Assembly (NCBI GenBank): GCA_947475525.1
Contig: CANJMI010000021.1
Span: 39,361 to 103,360 of the forward strand
Origin: Polyangiaceae bacterium
GTDB taxonomy: Bacteria; Myxococcota_A; Polyangia; Polyangiales; Polyangiaceae
Direction of reading: 5' to 3'
Length of the DNA: 64,000 nt
Position numbers and translations under genes: made by a program. The notes below the pieces were generated by a model. The model did not search any database. It was not told where the DNA came from and worked only from the letters and a program-made list of their open reading frames with translations. Numbering within the stretch: the stretch's first letter is position 1; each line of letters starts with the position of its first letter. Positions 9,231-18,018 of the stretch are shown here, piece by piece.

Positions 9231-9905
9231 ATGTGTTCGGCGTTACGGATGGATCGCGCATCGAAGGCGGCGCGAATTCAAAAACTTCTCAGCGACCTTT
9301 TTCCTGCACCGCCCATCCCGCTCGCGCACGCGGATGCCTTTCAGCTCCTCGTCGCGGTGGCGCTCTCGGCCCAAACGACCGACGCCCGGGTCAATCTCGT
9401 CACGCCGGTACTCTTCGCCAGAGCCGGTACGCCCGCCCGCATGGTCGAGCTTGGGCCCAGCGGCATCCTCGAGGCCATACGGACGTGCGGCCTCGCTCCC
9501 ACCAAAGCGAAGAATCTTCATCGCCTCTCCCAGTTGCTGATCTCGCGGCACGGGGGCCAGGTTCCCGCATCCTTCGAGGCACTCGAGGCGCTGCCCGGCG
9601 TGGGCCACAAGACCGCGGGGGTCGTCATGGCGCAAGCGTTTGGCTTCGCGGCATTTCCAGTCGACACGCACATCCATCGTCTCGCGGCCCGGTGGGGCCT
9701 CTCGAATGGGACGTCCGTTGTGCGCACCGAGCGCGACCTCAAGCGCGCGTTTCCTGAATCGGAGTGGTCGACCTTGCACCTGCAAATGATCTTCTTTGGA
9801 CGCGAGCACTGCCCGGCACGTGGTCATTCACCGCCTGAGTGTCCGATTTGCTCGTGGGCGGGCCGCACGCGAGAACGCCGACCAGCGCCGCCCGTTGGCG
9901 CGTGA
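9231..9905 (+). CDS. nth: Endonuclease III (DNA glycosylase/AP lyase), Fe-S motif incomplete
   Basis: 224 residues from ATG 9231 (another ATG at 9249 and an upstream start at 9186 are possible; a weak AGGCGAG precedes 9231). It removes oxidised pyrimidines in base excision repair. The helix-hairpin-helix LPGVGHKTAGVV contains the catalytic Lys, and FPVDTHIHRLAARWG the catalytic Asp. In the E. coli enzyme a C-terminal C-x6-C-x2-C-x5-C motif binds a [4Fe-4S] cluster. Here the sequence is CPARGHSPPECPIC, i.e. C-x9-C-x2-C, and no fourth Cys follows before the end. The cluster is therefore probably absent or altered. The gene stands alone between the tRNA and the yajC-sec operon. Confidence 0.92.
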   Translation: MCSALRMDRASKAARIQKLLSDLFPAPPIPLAHADAFQLLVAVALSAQTTDARVNLVTPVLFARAGTPARMVELGPSGILEAIRTCGLAPTKAKNLHRLSQLLISRHGGQVPASFEALEALPGVGHKTAGVVMAQAFGFAAFPVDTHIHRLAARWGLSNGTSVVRTERDLKRAFPESEWSTLHLQMIFFGREHCPARGHSPPECPICSWAGRTRERRPAPPVGA

Positions 9906-10015
9906 CTTGCTCGCCGCGCGAATTCGGCCTATGCACGCGCCCCCTGCTCCTGGCTACTGGCCAGGTGCCACAGCGCGGACCGGCTTCTCTTCCGAGGATC
10001 GGAGCGCGCTGCGTC

Positions 10016-10030
10016 TTCTCGAATCGAGAA
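10016..10030. promoter_or_regulatory. 15-bp perfect palindrome upstream of yajC
   Basis: TTCTCGA and TCGAGAA flank a single central base, ending 19 bases before the yajC ATG. The symmetry suggests a protein-binding site or a small 5-bp hairpin in the leader; no regulator is identified. Confidence 0.3.
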
Positions 10031-10049
10031 TAACCTCTTGCAAGTCTTG

Positions 10050-10529
10050 ATGCTTCAGCCGGCGACACCGCCTGGCCGCGACACCAGCAACGCTTCTCCC
10101 GCTCCGGCTTCCCCGCCGACCGGGACGGTGCAGACTGCCCCGTTGGGGGCGCCGCCAGCGAGCGGCGGCCTGCTCGGCAACCTCGTGGTGATGGCCCCCA
10201 TCGCCATCATGGTGGTCGTGCTGTTCTACATGTCGCGGGTCGATCGCAAGAAGCGGGCGAAGCTCGAGTCGCAATTGAAAAAGGGCGATCGCGTCGTGAC
10301 GCGCTCCGGTCTTATCGGTTCCTTGCAGACTCTCGGTGAGCGCACCGTGCGCGTCGACATCGCTCCCGGCGTGACGGTGACGATGCTGAAGACCGCGATC
10401 GAAGGCCTCGACGGTGGTGACACGGTCTCGACCGCGAAGCCCGCTGACGCCAAGGACAACGCGAAGGACGCCGGCAAAGACGACAAAGCCGACGACAAGC
10501 CGTCCGCCGACTCTAAGAAGAAAAAGTGA
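10050..10529 (+). CDS. yajC: Preprotein translocase subunit YajC
   Basis: 159 residues from ATG 10050; an in-frame TTG lies at 10038. One membrane helix (LLGNLVVMAPIAIMVVVLFY, residues ~41-60) is followed by the family core RVDRKKRAKLESQLKKGDRVVTRSGLIG and the short beta domain ending IAPGVTVTMLKTAIEG. The N-terminal ~35 residues are Pro/Ala-rich and longer than usual, and the C-terminus is a Lys/Asp-rich tail. YajC associates with SecDF at the Sec translocon in the inner membrane. It is the first gene of yajC-secD-secF, 9 bases before secD. Confidence 0.93.
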   Translation: MLQPATPPGRDTSNASPAPASPPTGTVQTAPLGAPPASGGLLGNLVVMAPIAIMVVVLFYMSRVDRKKRAKLESQLKKGDRVVTRSGLIGSLQTLGERTVRVDIAPGVTVTMLKTAIEGLDGGDTVSTAKPADAKDNAKDAGKDDKADDKPSADSKKKK

Positions 10530-10538
10530 GCGTGTGAC

Positions 10539-12740
10539 GTGGTTTTCAGAAATCTCGCAATAGCCTTCGGCGCACTGGCATTGATCGCCGCCCTCGCGGC
10601 TTGGCGTAATCGGGGCAGCCGCGGCGTCCTGTTATGGGCCGCGGTATGCGCGGGCTTCGCCGGTGCCGCATCGTACAACCATGTGTTCTGGCCGTTGGCC
10701 GTGCTCGGGTTGATGGCGTTTTGGGGCTTGTTCGCTGCGACGAACTACCAGTCGTCCGGTTGGCGTCATCGTGTCGGCTTGACGATCTACGTCGCCCTCG
10801 GCACGGCGCTCGCGCTCTACCCGACCATCCACGATGAGCTCCTCTGCACGCCGAACAAACCGGCCCTCGACCAGCGTGCGTCCTGTCCGGAGACGCTGAA
10901 GGACATGGCGGCCGAGCAGCGGGACGAGCACCTCAAGGCGGCGCAGTCCGGTGATAAGGGCTTCACCCAGTTCCTGCTGCAAAACATTCCCTTCCGCATG
11001 GTGCGCGGCCTCGACCTCGCCGGCGGCTTGCGTCTCGTTTACTCGGTGCAGGTCGACGAGGCGATTCGCGACAAGCGTGACCGCTCCTACGAGGCCCTGC
11101 GCTCGGGGCTGACCAAGCTGTTCGGGTTCTCGACGTTGGACACTCCCACCGTCGACGAGCTGAAAAAACTCGCGGAAAAGGCGAAGCTCACGAAGCCTCG
11201 CGACAAGGCCGACACGATCGTCCTCGCGCTCGAGGACGCGGCCGACGCGACCAAGGTCCTCGACCAAGCGTTTCTCGCGGTCTACCAACGCGAGCTCGCC
11301 TACACCCCTTCCTCGGATCGCAAGACGATCACGTTCCGCATCAAGAACGAGATTGGCAGCGACATTCGCAGCAAGGCCGTGCAGCAGGCGAAAGAGACGA
11401 TCGCCCGGCGCATCGACGGCATGGGCGTGAAGGAAGTCTCGCCGAGCGTGCGCGACGAAGATGTCATCGTCGAGGTCCCCGGCAACCAGGAGAAGGAGTT
11501 CGATCGGATCCGCGAGATCATCAGCGAGACCGCGCGCCTCGAGTTCAAGTTGCTCGACGATGAAGTCGACTTCTTCGGACAGTTCGTGAACCAAACCGAA
11601 GGGCTTCCCAAAGGCCTGCGCTTCGAGCAAGAGAACGCCCCGATCGGCAAGGCTGAAAACGGAGCCACGAAGACGAAGCCGAGCTTCTACGCACGCATCG
11701 GCCGCCTCGAAGGCGAGTCGATGGAAGAGGCGCTCAAGCGCTTCCGTGAATGGGCCGCGACGCTGCCCATCGACGAGGACCACGAAATCGGTTTCCACAA
11801 GGTTCTCGACCTCGACGAGAACACCGAGGTTTTCACCGAGGTCGGCTGGCGTACGTACTACCTGAAGGCGAAGGCCGAGCTCACCGGTGACATGGTGAGC
11901 GACGCTCAGGCTCAGCCCGACAGCAGCGACGCTGGGCTCGGTGGTTGGTACGTGCAGATGTCCCTCCGTTCGGACGGCTCAGACCGCTTCGAAGAAATCA
12001 CCGGCGCGAACGTCAAGAAGCGCTTCGCCATCCTCCTCGACAACAAGGTCGAGAGTGCGCCGATCATCAATGAGGCCATCGGCGGCGGCTCGGCTCGCAT
12101 CAGCATGGGCTCGGGCAACCAGCAACAGCAGCGTGCGGACGCCTCGAAGCTCGAGCTCGTTCTGCGCTCGGGTGCGCTCCCCGCCCCAATCTCCCTCTCG
12201 AATGAGCAGCGGATCGGCGCTCTTCTCGGCGACGATGCGATCAAGGACGGCGTCACCGGAGCGGGCCTCGGAGCCGCGCTCGTCCTCGTCTTCATGTTCT
12301 ACAACTACCGCCGAGCGGGGCTCATCGCGAACATCGCGGTGCTCTTCAACCTGCTGATTCAGCTTGCCGTGCTCGCGATGTTCAACGCCGCGATGACGCT
12401 CCCCGGCATCTGTGGCCTCGCCCTGACGATCGGCGCGTCCGTTGACGCGAACGTGCTGATAAACGAGCGAATTTCCGAAGAAATGCGGAACGGCAAAGGC
12501 GCTCGCTCGGCCGTGGCGATTGGCTACGAGAAGGCGTTCAGCGCCATCCTCGACGGTCACGTCGTCATGTTCATCACGGGGTTAATCCTGATGCAGTACG
12601 GCACCGGCCCCGTGAAGGGCTTCGCCGTTACGCTGATTGTCGGCCTGTTGACGAATCTCTTCACGGGAGTGTTCGTCACCAAGCTCATGTTCGATTGGTG
12701 GGTCCGCGGTCGTGCCGCGGCGAAGATCAGCGTCGGGTGA
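10539..12740 (+). CDS. secD: Protein translocase subunit SecD
   Basis: 733 residues, larger than E. coli SecD (615). The N-terminus has about three hydrophobic segments before the normal start of the family (residues ~4-95) rather than one. The P1 head starts with RMVRGLDLAGGLRLVYSV and includes MGVKEVSPSVRDEDVIVEVPG. The C-terminal six-helix RND-type domain contains the conserved GICGLALTIGASVDANVLINERI, where the Asp takes part in proton transfer. SecD works with SecF at the Sec channel, using the proton gradient to pull exported proteins out. It starts at GTG 10539 and its stop overlaps the secF ATG (TGATG). Confidence 0.95.
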   Translation: MVFRNLAIAFGALALIAALAAWRNRGSRGVLLWAAVCAGFAGAASYNHVFWPLAVLGLMAFWGLFAATNYQSSGWRHRVGLTIYVALGTALALYPTIHDELLCTPNKPALDQRASCPETLKDMAAEQRDEHLKAAQSGDKGFTQFLLQNIPFRMVRGLDLAGGLRLVYSVQVDEAIRDKRDRSYEALRSGLTKLFGFSTLDTPTVDELKKLAEKAKLTKPRDKADTIVLALEDAADATKVLDQAFLAVYQRELAYTPSSDRKTITFRIKNEIGSDIRSKAVQQAKETIARRIDGMGVKEVSPSVRDEDVIVEVPGNQEKEFDRIREIISETARLEFKLLDDEVDFFGQFVNQTEGLPKGLRFEQENAPIGKAENGATKTKPSFYARIGRLEGESMEEALKRFREWAATLPIDEDHEIGFHKVLDLDENTEVFTEVGWRTYYLKAKAELTGDMVSDAQAQPDSSDAGLGGWYVQMSLRSDGSDRFEEITGANVKKRFAILLDNKVESAPIINEAIGGGSARISMGSGNQQQQRADASKLELVLRSGALPAPISLSNEQRIGALLGDDAIKDGVTGAGLGAALVLVFMFYNYRRAGLIANIAVLFNLLIQLAVLAMFNAAMTLPGICGLALTIGASVDANVLINERISEEMRNGKGARSAVAIGYEKAFSAILDGHVVMFITGLILMQYGTGPVKGFAVTLIVGLLTNLFTGVFVTKLMFDWWVRGRAAAKISVG

Positions 12741-14152
12741 TGACGATGGGAACTACGGAAAAAACGAGCCCCAAACCGAAGAGCAGCTTCAGGACGGCCG
12801 ATGGCGACATCGACTTCATGTCGCTGCGCTTCTACTTCATTGGCTTCTCGACTCTCCTCACGGTGATCTCGGCCATCGCCCTCTTCTATCCGGGGCCGAA
12901 GCTCGGTACGGATTTCGTGGGCGGTACCGAGGTCGAGCTCGCGTTCACCAAGACGGTGGACAGCGGCACGGTTCGAGCGACCGTCGCCGCTGTTGGTTTT
13001 CACGAGCCCGAGGTCGTCGAAGTCTCAAAGAGCGGACTTTCGACCGGCACGCTGAAAAATCGCTACATCATCCGCGTGAAAGAGGTCAGCACCTTCGCGG
13101 CCGAGCAGCAGGCGCAGCTCGAGCGGGCGCTCTGCCTCGAGAAAGACGGCGAAGACACCAAGCTCGACGCGACCAAGTGCCCTGAGAACGTACGCGCGAC
13201 CGAGGTCTCCTTTAGCCCCGGTGGTGAGAAAGTCAGCATCCGCTACAAGCAGAACATCTGCGCGCCGAAGTCGGCCGACGCGGCCCCAATTAAGGGTCAC
13301 GCTTGCGAGCCGCGCGACGAGGTCGCCCACCAACTCGACGACGCTCGCCTCGCTTCGCTTGGCATCACGATCTCGGGCGTGCAGCTTCAGACGGGCCGTG
13401 CGAACCCAGTGGTTTTGAACGCCCGCGACAACAAGGTCGAGTTCTACTTCAAGAGCAAAGGCGACCAAATCATGGACGGGCTGCGTTCCAAGCTCGGCGC
13501 CGATGCTGTGCCCGCCGAGGCGCTGCGAATCGAGTGGGTCGGCCCGAAGGCTGGCCGTCAGCTCCGCGACGCGGCGATAACGAGCGTCTCGCTCGCGATG
13601 CTGTTCATCATGATCTACGTCGCGTTCCGCTTCGACTTGCGGTTCGCGCCCGGCAGTGTCGTCTCGCTCATCCACGACGTGTTCATCGCTCTCGGCGCGA
13701 TGATCGTGGCCCGGCGTGAAGTGACCCTCTCGACGGTGGCGGCGCTCCTCACCGTGCTCGGCTACTCGATCAACGACACCGTGGTCGTGTACGACCGCAT
13801 CCGAGAGAATCTCGGCAAGCACCGCAACATGAGCTTCCCGAAGCTCATCAATCGCTCGATAACCGAGATGCTTGGTCGAACGATCAAGACGTCGGCTACG
13901 ACCTCGATTGCCCTTGTGCCTTTCCTTTTCTACGGCACCGGTACGATCAAAGACTTCGCCTTTGCCATGCTCGTGGGCATCGCCGTCGGGACGTATTCTT
14001 CCATCTACGTTGCGGCACCGCTCACCGAGTATCTCGACAGGCGGTTCTTCGCGAAGCTTGGCGGCAACAAGGCGACTAAGAAAAAGCGGGTCGTGCGACG
14101 CGGTGACAAACCGACGTCTGGCCCGGCTCGTGAGGCCGGCGCGCCCGCCTGA
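12740..14152 (+). CDS. secF: Protein translocase subunit SecF
   Basis: 470 residues; E. coli SecF has 323. The extra length sits in the periplasmic P1 region (about residues 90-230), which includes Cys-containing stretches such as RYKQNICAPK. The SecF signature at the start (PGPKLGTDFVGGTEVEL) and the six-helix region (LTVLGYSINDTVVVYDRIREN) are present. It partners SecD in the inner membrane. The ATG at 12740 shares a base with the secD stop, so the two are translationally coupled. The C-terminal tail is basic (KKKRVVRRGDK). Confidence 0.95.
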   Translation: MTMGTTEKTSPKPKSSFRTADGDIDFMSLRFYFIGFSTLLTVISAIALFYPGPKLGTDFVGGTEVELAFTKTVDSGTVRATVAAVGFHEPEVVEVSKSGLSTGTLKNRYIIRVKEVSTFAAEQQAQLERALCLEKDGEDTKLDATKCPENVRATEVSFSPGGEKVSIRYKQNICAPKSADAAPIKGHACEPRDEVAHQLDDARLASLGITISGVQLQTGRANPVVLNARDNKVEFYFKSKGDQIMDGLRSKLGADAVPAEALRIEWVGPKAGRQLRDAAITSVSLAMLFIMIYVAFRFDLRFAPGSVVSLIHDVFIALGAMIVARREVTLSTVAALLTVLGYSINDTVVVYDRIRENLGKHRNMSFPKLINRSITEMLGRTIKTSATTSIALVPFLFYGTGTIKDFAFAMLVGIAVGTYSSIYVAAPLTEYLDRRFFAKLGGNKATKKKRVVRRGDKPTSGPAREAGAPA

Positions 14153-14153
14153 G

Positions 14154-15821
14154 ATGATCCTCGACCCCGGGCCTGCGGATGACGCGTCGCTCGCGCTCGC
14201 CGGCGAGCTCGGTGCAACGGTCACCGTCGCGCAATGGCTCGGGAAGCGTGGGTTTTCGGCAGGGAGCGACCTCGACCGGTGGCTCGATCCGAAGCTTGCC
14301 CATCTCACCTCGCCCGAGTCGATGGCGGACCTTCCCGCGGCGGTCGAACGGATTGCGTCTGCTATCCAGCGCCAAGAGCGCATCGCGATTTTCGGCGACT
14401 ACGATTGCGATGGCATCACGTCCTGCGCGATTTTGACCGAGGTCGTGCGTGCGCTCGGTGGCGAGGTTTGCCCACTCGTCGCGAGTCGCTTCGAGGGAGG
14501 CTACGGGTTTTCTTCCGCCGCGCTTGCTCGGGTCAAGGAGACAGGCGCAACGCTGCTCATCACGTGCGACTGCGGTTCGGCCGACCATGAGCGGATCGAA
14601 AGCGCGCGCGTAGCCGGGATCGATTGCGTCGTCATCGATCACCATCTCGTCCCCGAAGAGGCGTTGCCGGCGGTCGCTTTCCTCAACCCCCATCGGCCCG
14701 GTTGCGGCTTCCCGTACAAGGGGCTCGCTTCCTGCGGGCTCGCGCTCGTGGTCGCGTCCGCGCTGCGCAAAAAGGTTGGCTCTACGCTCGACTTGCGGCC
14801 TTGGCTCGATCTTGTGGCCATCGGCACGATCGCTGACGTGGCTCCGCTCACCGGAGACAATCGCGCGCTCGTGCGACGCGGACTCGAGGTCCTCGCGGCC
14901 GGCGAGAGGGTCGGCTTGTCGGCGCTCGCAATGAACGGTTCGGGCGGCCGGAAACGGCCTTGGAGCAGCGAGGATGTCGCGTTTCAAATTGCGCCACGCC
15001 TCAACGCGTCCGGTCGTCTAACGCATGCACGCGTGTCGCTGGACGTGCTGCTCGAACGCGATCCGACGCGCGCCTGGGAGCTTGCCGGCGAGATCGAAGC
15101 ACTGCAGAAAAAACGGCGTGAATTGCAGCGCGTCCTCGTCGAGGAGGCCGAGCGCGAGATCGCGTTGGGTGGGTTTGCGTCGGATGCTGGATTGGTTCTC
15201 GCGCGTCAGGGATGGCATCCGGGGATCGTCGGCATCGTGGCAGGGCGCATCGCGTCGCGTTACCGCAAGCCCACCATCGTCGTCGCTCTCGATGGCGAGT
15301 CCGGGCGCGGCTCAGCGCGTACACCCGCAGGCTTCCGCCTCTACGACGCACTCGTTGAATGCCGCGGCGAGCTCGTCGGTTTCGGGGGACACCAAGCCGC
15401 GGCTGGCGTGGAGCTACGAGCGAATCGAGTCTCGACCTTTCGTGACGCGTGGAATGTGGCGTGCGCCGCGCAACTTGCGACCTTGCCGCCGATGATCGAG
15501 CCGGGTCCCGATGTGCGCCTCGACGAGCGTGATGCTCTCTCGCGGGTGCTCTCTGACCTCGAGCGCCTCGAACCTTGTGGACACGCGAACCCGGCTCCGC
15601 TGCTGTACATCCTGGGGGCGGAGGTGCTCTCCGCGCGGGACTTGAAGGGGCATCTCAAGCTCGAGGTGCGCGTTCGTGGCGAACGATTGAGCGCCTTCGC
15701 GCCTGAGCGCGGCTCCGAAGCGGGTCACGTCGTGGGTCGCACGTTCGATATCGCCGGGCGCCTGAAGCGGGATCACTTTCGTGGGGGCGCGCAGCCCGAG
15801 ATATTGGTCGAGCGCTGGTAG
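14154..15821 (+). CDS. recJ: Single-stranded-DNA-specific exonuclease RecJ
   Basis: 555 residues from ATG 14154, one base after the secF stop. DHH-family phosphoesterase motifs are visible: IAIFGDYDCDGITSCAIL (motif I), ITCDCGS, VVIDHHLVPEEALP (DHH), and LDLVAIGTIADVAPL. The DHHA1 domain follows with GRGSARTPAGFRLYDAL and VGFGGHQAAAGVEL, then the C-terminal OB-like domain. RecJ degrades single-stranded DNA 5' to 3' in recombination and mismatch or base-excision repair. Length and motif order are normal for the family. The coding link to secDF is seen in other bacteria and suggests co-transcription rather than a shared function. Confidence 0.95.
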   Translation: MILDPGPADDASLALAGELGATVTVAQWLGKRGFSAGSDLDRWLDPKLAHLTSPESMADLPAAVERIASAIQRQERIAIFGDYDCDGITSCAILTEVVRALGGEVCPLVASRFEGGYGFSSAALARVKETGATLLITCDCGSADHERIESARVAGIDCVVIDHHLVPEEALPAVAFLNPHRPGCGFPYKGLASCGLALVVASALRKKVGSTLDLRPWLDLVAIGTIADVAPLTGDNRALVRRGLEVLAAGERVGLSALAMNGSGGRKRPWSSEDVAFQIAPRLNASGRLTHARVSLDVLLERDPTRAWELAGEIEALQKKRRELQRVLVEEAEREIALGGFASDAGLVLARQGWHPGIVGIVAGRIASRYRKPTIVVALDGESGRGSARTPAGFRLYDALVECRGELVGFGGHQAAAGVELRANRVSTFRDAWNVACAAQLATLPPMIEPGPDVRLDERDALSRVLSDLERLEPCGHANPAPLLYILGAEVLSARDLKGHLKLEVRVRGERLSAFAPERGSEAGHVVGRTFDIAGRLKRDHFRGGAQPEILVERW

Positions 15822-15879
15822 TCGCGCCGAAGCGAAGGCTTGACGCCGCGCGCCCGAATCTCGACTGTCGAGCCTCATC

Positions 15880-16656
15880 GTGGATCCAATCATCGAGTTT
15901 CACCACGTGGAAAAGGCCTTCGGCGAGAAGCGCGTTTACCGCGACCTCTCATTCGAAGTTCGAGCCGGCGAGACGCTCGTGGTGATGGGTGGCTCGGGCG
16001 TCGGCAAATCGGTGATGCTGAAGATGCTGATCGCCTTGCTCAAGCCTGATTCCGGAACGATTCGGTTTCGCGGCGAGGACGTCACACGCATGGATGAGCG
16101 TGCGCTGCGTGCGCTGCGCTGCCAGATCGCCATGCTGTTTCAAGGGGCTGCACTTTTCGATTCGCTCTCGGTCGGTGACAACGTCGCGTACGCGCTCCAC
16201 GAGCATCACCGGGCCGACATGACGCAAGCTCAGATTCGGGACCGCGTGCATTGGGCGCTGTCGCTCGTCGACCTTCCGGGCATCGAGAGCATGTCTCCGT
16301 CCGACCTCTCCGGCGGCATGAAAAAACGAGTGGGGCTCGCGCGGGCGATCGCGCTGAAGCCCGAAGTGCTTTTGTACGATGAGCCGAATACGGGCCTCGA
16401 TCCCATCAATACCGCGCGTGTAAACCACATGATCAACGGGTTGAAACGCACGCTGAACGTCACCAGCATCGTCGTCACCCACGACATGTCGAGCGCCTTC
16501 GCGGTGGCGGACCGTTTGGCGATGGTCTTCCGCGGAGAGATCATCGCGATGGGCACGCCGGAGGAGTTCAAGAGCTCTGCGGATGAGCGGGTGGCAAACT
16601 TCATCAACGGTCATGCCCCCGAGCACGAAGACGTCGCCACGCTGCTTCACGCCTGA
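15880..16656 (+). CDS. mlaF: ABC transporter ATP-binding protein, MlaF-like
   Basis: 258 residues, start GTG 15880. Walker A is GGSGVGKS (37-44), the signature LSGGMKKR with the Lys-Lys typical of MlaF/Mkl proteins, and Walker B VLLYDEPNTGLDP, with switch His in VVTHDM. The Mla pathway moves phospholipids between outer and inner membrane in Gram-negative bacteria. The next gene encodes an MCE/MlaD protein, which supports the assignment. The permease gene mlaE, normally adjacent, is not in this window. Confidence 0.9.
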   Translation: MDPIIEFHHVEKAFGEKRVYRDLSFEVRAGETLVVMGGSGVGKSVMLKMLIALLKPDSGTIRFRGEDVTRMDERALRALRCQIAMLFQGAALFDSLSVGDNVAYALHEHHRADMTQAQIRDRVHWALSLVDLPGIESMSPSDLSGGMKKRVGLARAIALKPEVLLYDEPNTGLDPINTARVNHMINGLKRTLNVTSIVVTHDMSSAFAVADRLAMVFRGEIIAMGTPEEFKSSADERVANFINGHAPEHEDVATLLHA

Positions 16657-16741
16657 GCTCCGACCGCCCGTTGGCCGAGGCCCCCGGGGCCGCGGCGAGC
16701 CCGAAAGAAGGCAAAGCGCGGTAAGTCGCCGGCGAAGGCCG

Positions 16742-16765
16742 CTACGCCAACGAAAGTTGGTGTAG
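16742..16765 (+). promoter_or_regulatory. Leader hairpin with GAAA tetraloop before mlaD
   Basis: CTACGCCAAC pairs with GTTGGTGTAG (10 bp with one G-U) around a GAAA loop, ending 13 bases before the mlaD start. There is no U-tract, so it is not an intrinsic terminator; an mRNA-stability or translation-modulating element between mlaF and mlaD is possible. Confidence 0.4.
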
Positions 16766-16778
16766 GCTCCGCGGCCGC

Positions 16779-17882
16779 GTGGGTAAGAGCGATATCAAAG
16801 TCGGAGCGTTCGTCCTCTTCGGGCTTGTGCTCGCAGCGCTCGTGATTTTCTTGATCGGCGACGCTCGCCGCGTGTTCGAGCGGGCGCAGAAGTACCACCT
16901 CGCGTTCGAGGACATCGCCGGGCTCAAGAAGGGGGCGCCTGTCCAAATGGGCGGCCTGATGATCGGCCACGTCGAGACCATCGATTACTCGAAGGACTCC
17001 GCCGATCCCCGGATATACGTCACGATCGACATTGTCGCCGGTGCCGCGCCCCGGCTGCGGACCGACAGCGTGGCTACCATCGTCAACAAGGGTTTCCTCG
17101 GTGACAAGATGCTCATGCTGACACGCGGCGCGTCGAGCGACGTGGTTCCCTCGGGAGGCACGGTCAAGACCGAGGAGCCCGCCGACTTCATGAAGGCTCT
17201 CGGCCAAATTGGCGGCGAAGCCGAAGCGACCATGGGCGACGTGAAGCGGGTGGCATCCGCCCTCGCCGACGAGAAATTGCACGCAGATCTCCGTGCCGGC
17301 GTGAAGAAAGTCGACCGCTTGCTCGGTGAGGTTGTCGACGGGCAGGGCTACCCGCACCGGTTCCTATCCGACCCCGAAGAAGCGAAGCGCATCTCGCGAA
17401 CGATCGACAATCTCGACAAGACGACGGCGGAGCTCGCCCTTGCCCTCCGCGACGTCCGCCAAATTACCGAGCAAGTCAAGACCGGACCTGGCTTTGCCCA
17501 CGATTTGATCTACGGCGAAGGGGTGTCGAAGCCGCTCGGCCAGCTCGGCTCCGCGGCCGAAGAGGTGAGTCTTTCCATGCGCGAATTGCGCACCGGAAGT
17601 GGTTTTGCCCACGATGTGCTGTTCGGCGGCAAAGGCGTACCCGGGGATGCCTTGTCGAACGTCACCGCAATGACCGCCGATCTCCGCGAAATCGTTAAGG
17701 GAATCAAGCAAGGGAAGGGCACGCTCGGGGCTTTGCTGGTGGACCCTTCGGTGTACGAAGACGTCAAGCGCCTGATCGGCAACGTCGAGCGCAACGCGGT
17801 GCTCCGTTCGCTCGTCCGCTACTCGATTCAACAGAACGAGGGGCAGGCTCCTCGCGCGCCGGAAGTTCCGGCCTCCCGCTAG
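16779..17882 (+). CDS. mlaD: MCE-domain lipid-binding protein, MlaD-like
   Basis: 367 residues from GTG 16779. One N-terminal membrane helix (FVLFGLVLAALVIFLIG, ~residues 11-27) anchors the protein. The MCE domain spans about residues 38-125 (AGLKKGAPVQMGGLMIGHVETI; TNKGFLGDK-type sequence at VNKGFLGDKML). The long C-terminal part is helical with repeated segments TGPGFAHDLIYGEG and TGSGFAHDVLFGGKG, also seen in other long MCE proteins. MlaD forms hexameric rings that bind phospholipid in the periplasm and pairs with the MlaFE transporter. It lies 122 bases after mlaF. Confidence 0.88.
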   Translation: MGKSDIKVGAFVLFGLVLAALVIFLIGDARRVFERAQKYHLAFEDIAGLKKGAPVQMGGLMIGHVETIDYSKDSADPRIYVTIDIVAGAAPRLRTDSVATIVNKGFLGDKMLMLTRGASSDVVPSGGTVKTEEPADFMKALGQIGGEAEATMGDVKRVASALADEKLHADLRAGVKKVDRLLGEVVDGQGYPHRFLSDPEEAKRISRTIDNLDKTTAELALALRDVRQITEQVKTGPGFAHDLIYGEGVSKPLGQLGSAAEEVSLSMRELRTGSGFAHDVLFGGKGVPGDALSNVTAMTADLREIVKGIKQGKGTLGALLVDPSVYEDVKRLIGNVERNAVLRSLVRYSIQQNEGQAPRAPEVPASR

Positions 17883-17921
17883 CGTGCAGAAGCGCCAGGC
17901 ATCGCCTACGATTCCGCAGGT

Positions 17922-17948
17922 TTGAATATGCCGCGGAGCCGGTAAAAT
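17922..17948 (+). promoter_or_regulatory. Possible promoter of the Rieske/cytochrome b operon
   Basis: TTGAAT and TAAAAT are separated by 15 bases in the 136-base gap before the Rieske gene. The AT-rich -10-like hexamer stands out in this GC-rich sequence, but the spacing is short, so this is tentative. Confidence 0.3.
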
Positions 17949-18018
17949 TGGGTTTCCTGCAGGTATTCGTCACCTCGGTTTGACGGCGTGCGACGTGCCT
18001 GTTAGGTACTGCCCCAGG

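Noticed and set aside
10632..11798. A 388-codon minus-strand frame over secD
   Set aside because: SecD is unmistakable on the plus strand; the antisense product is compositionally biased.
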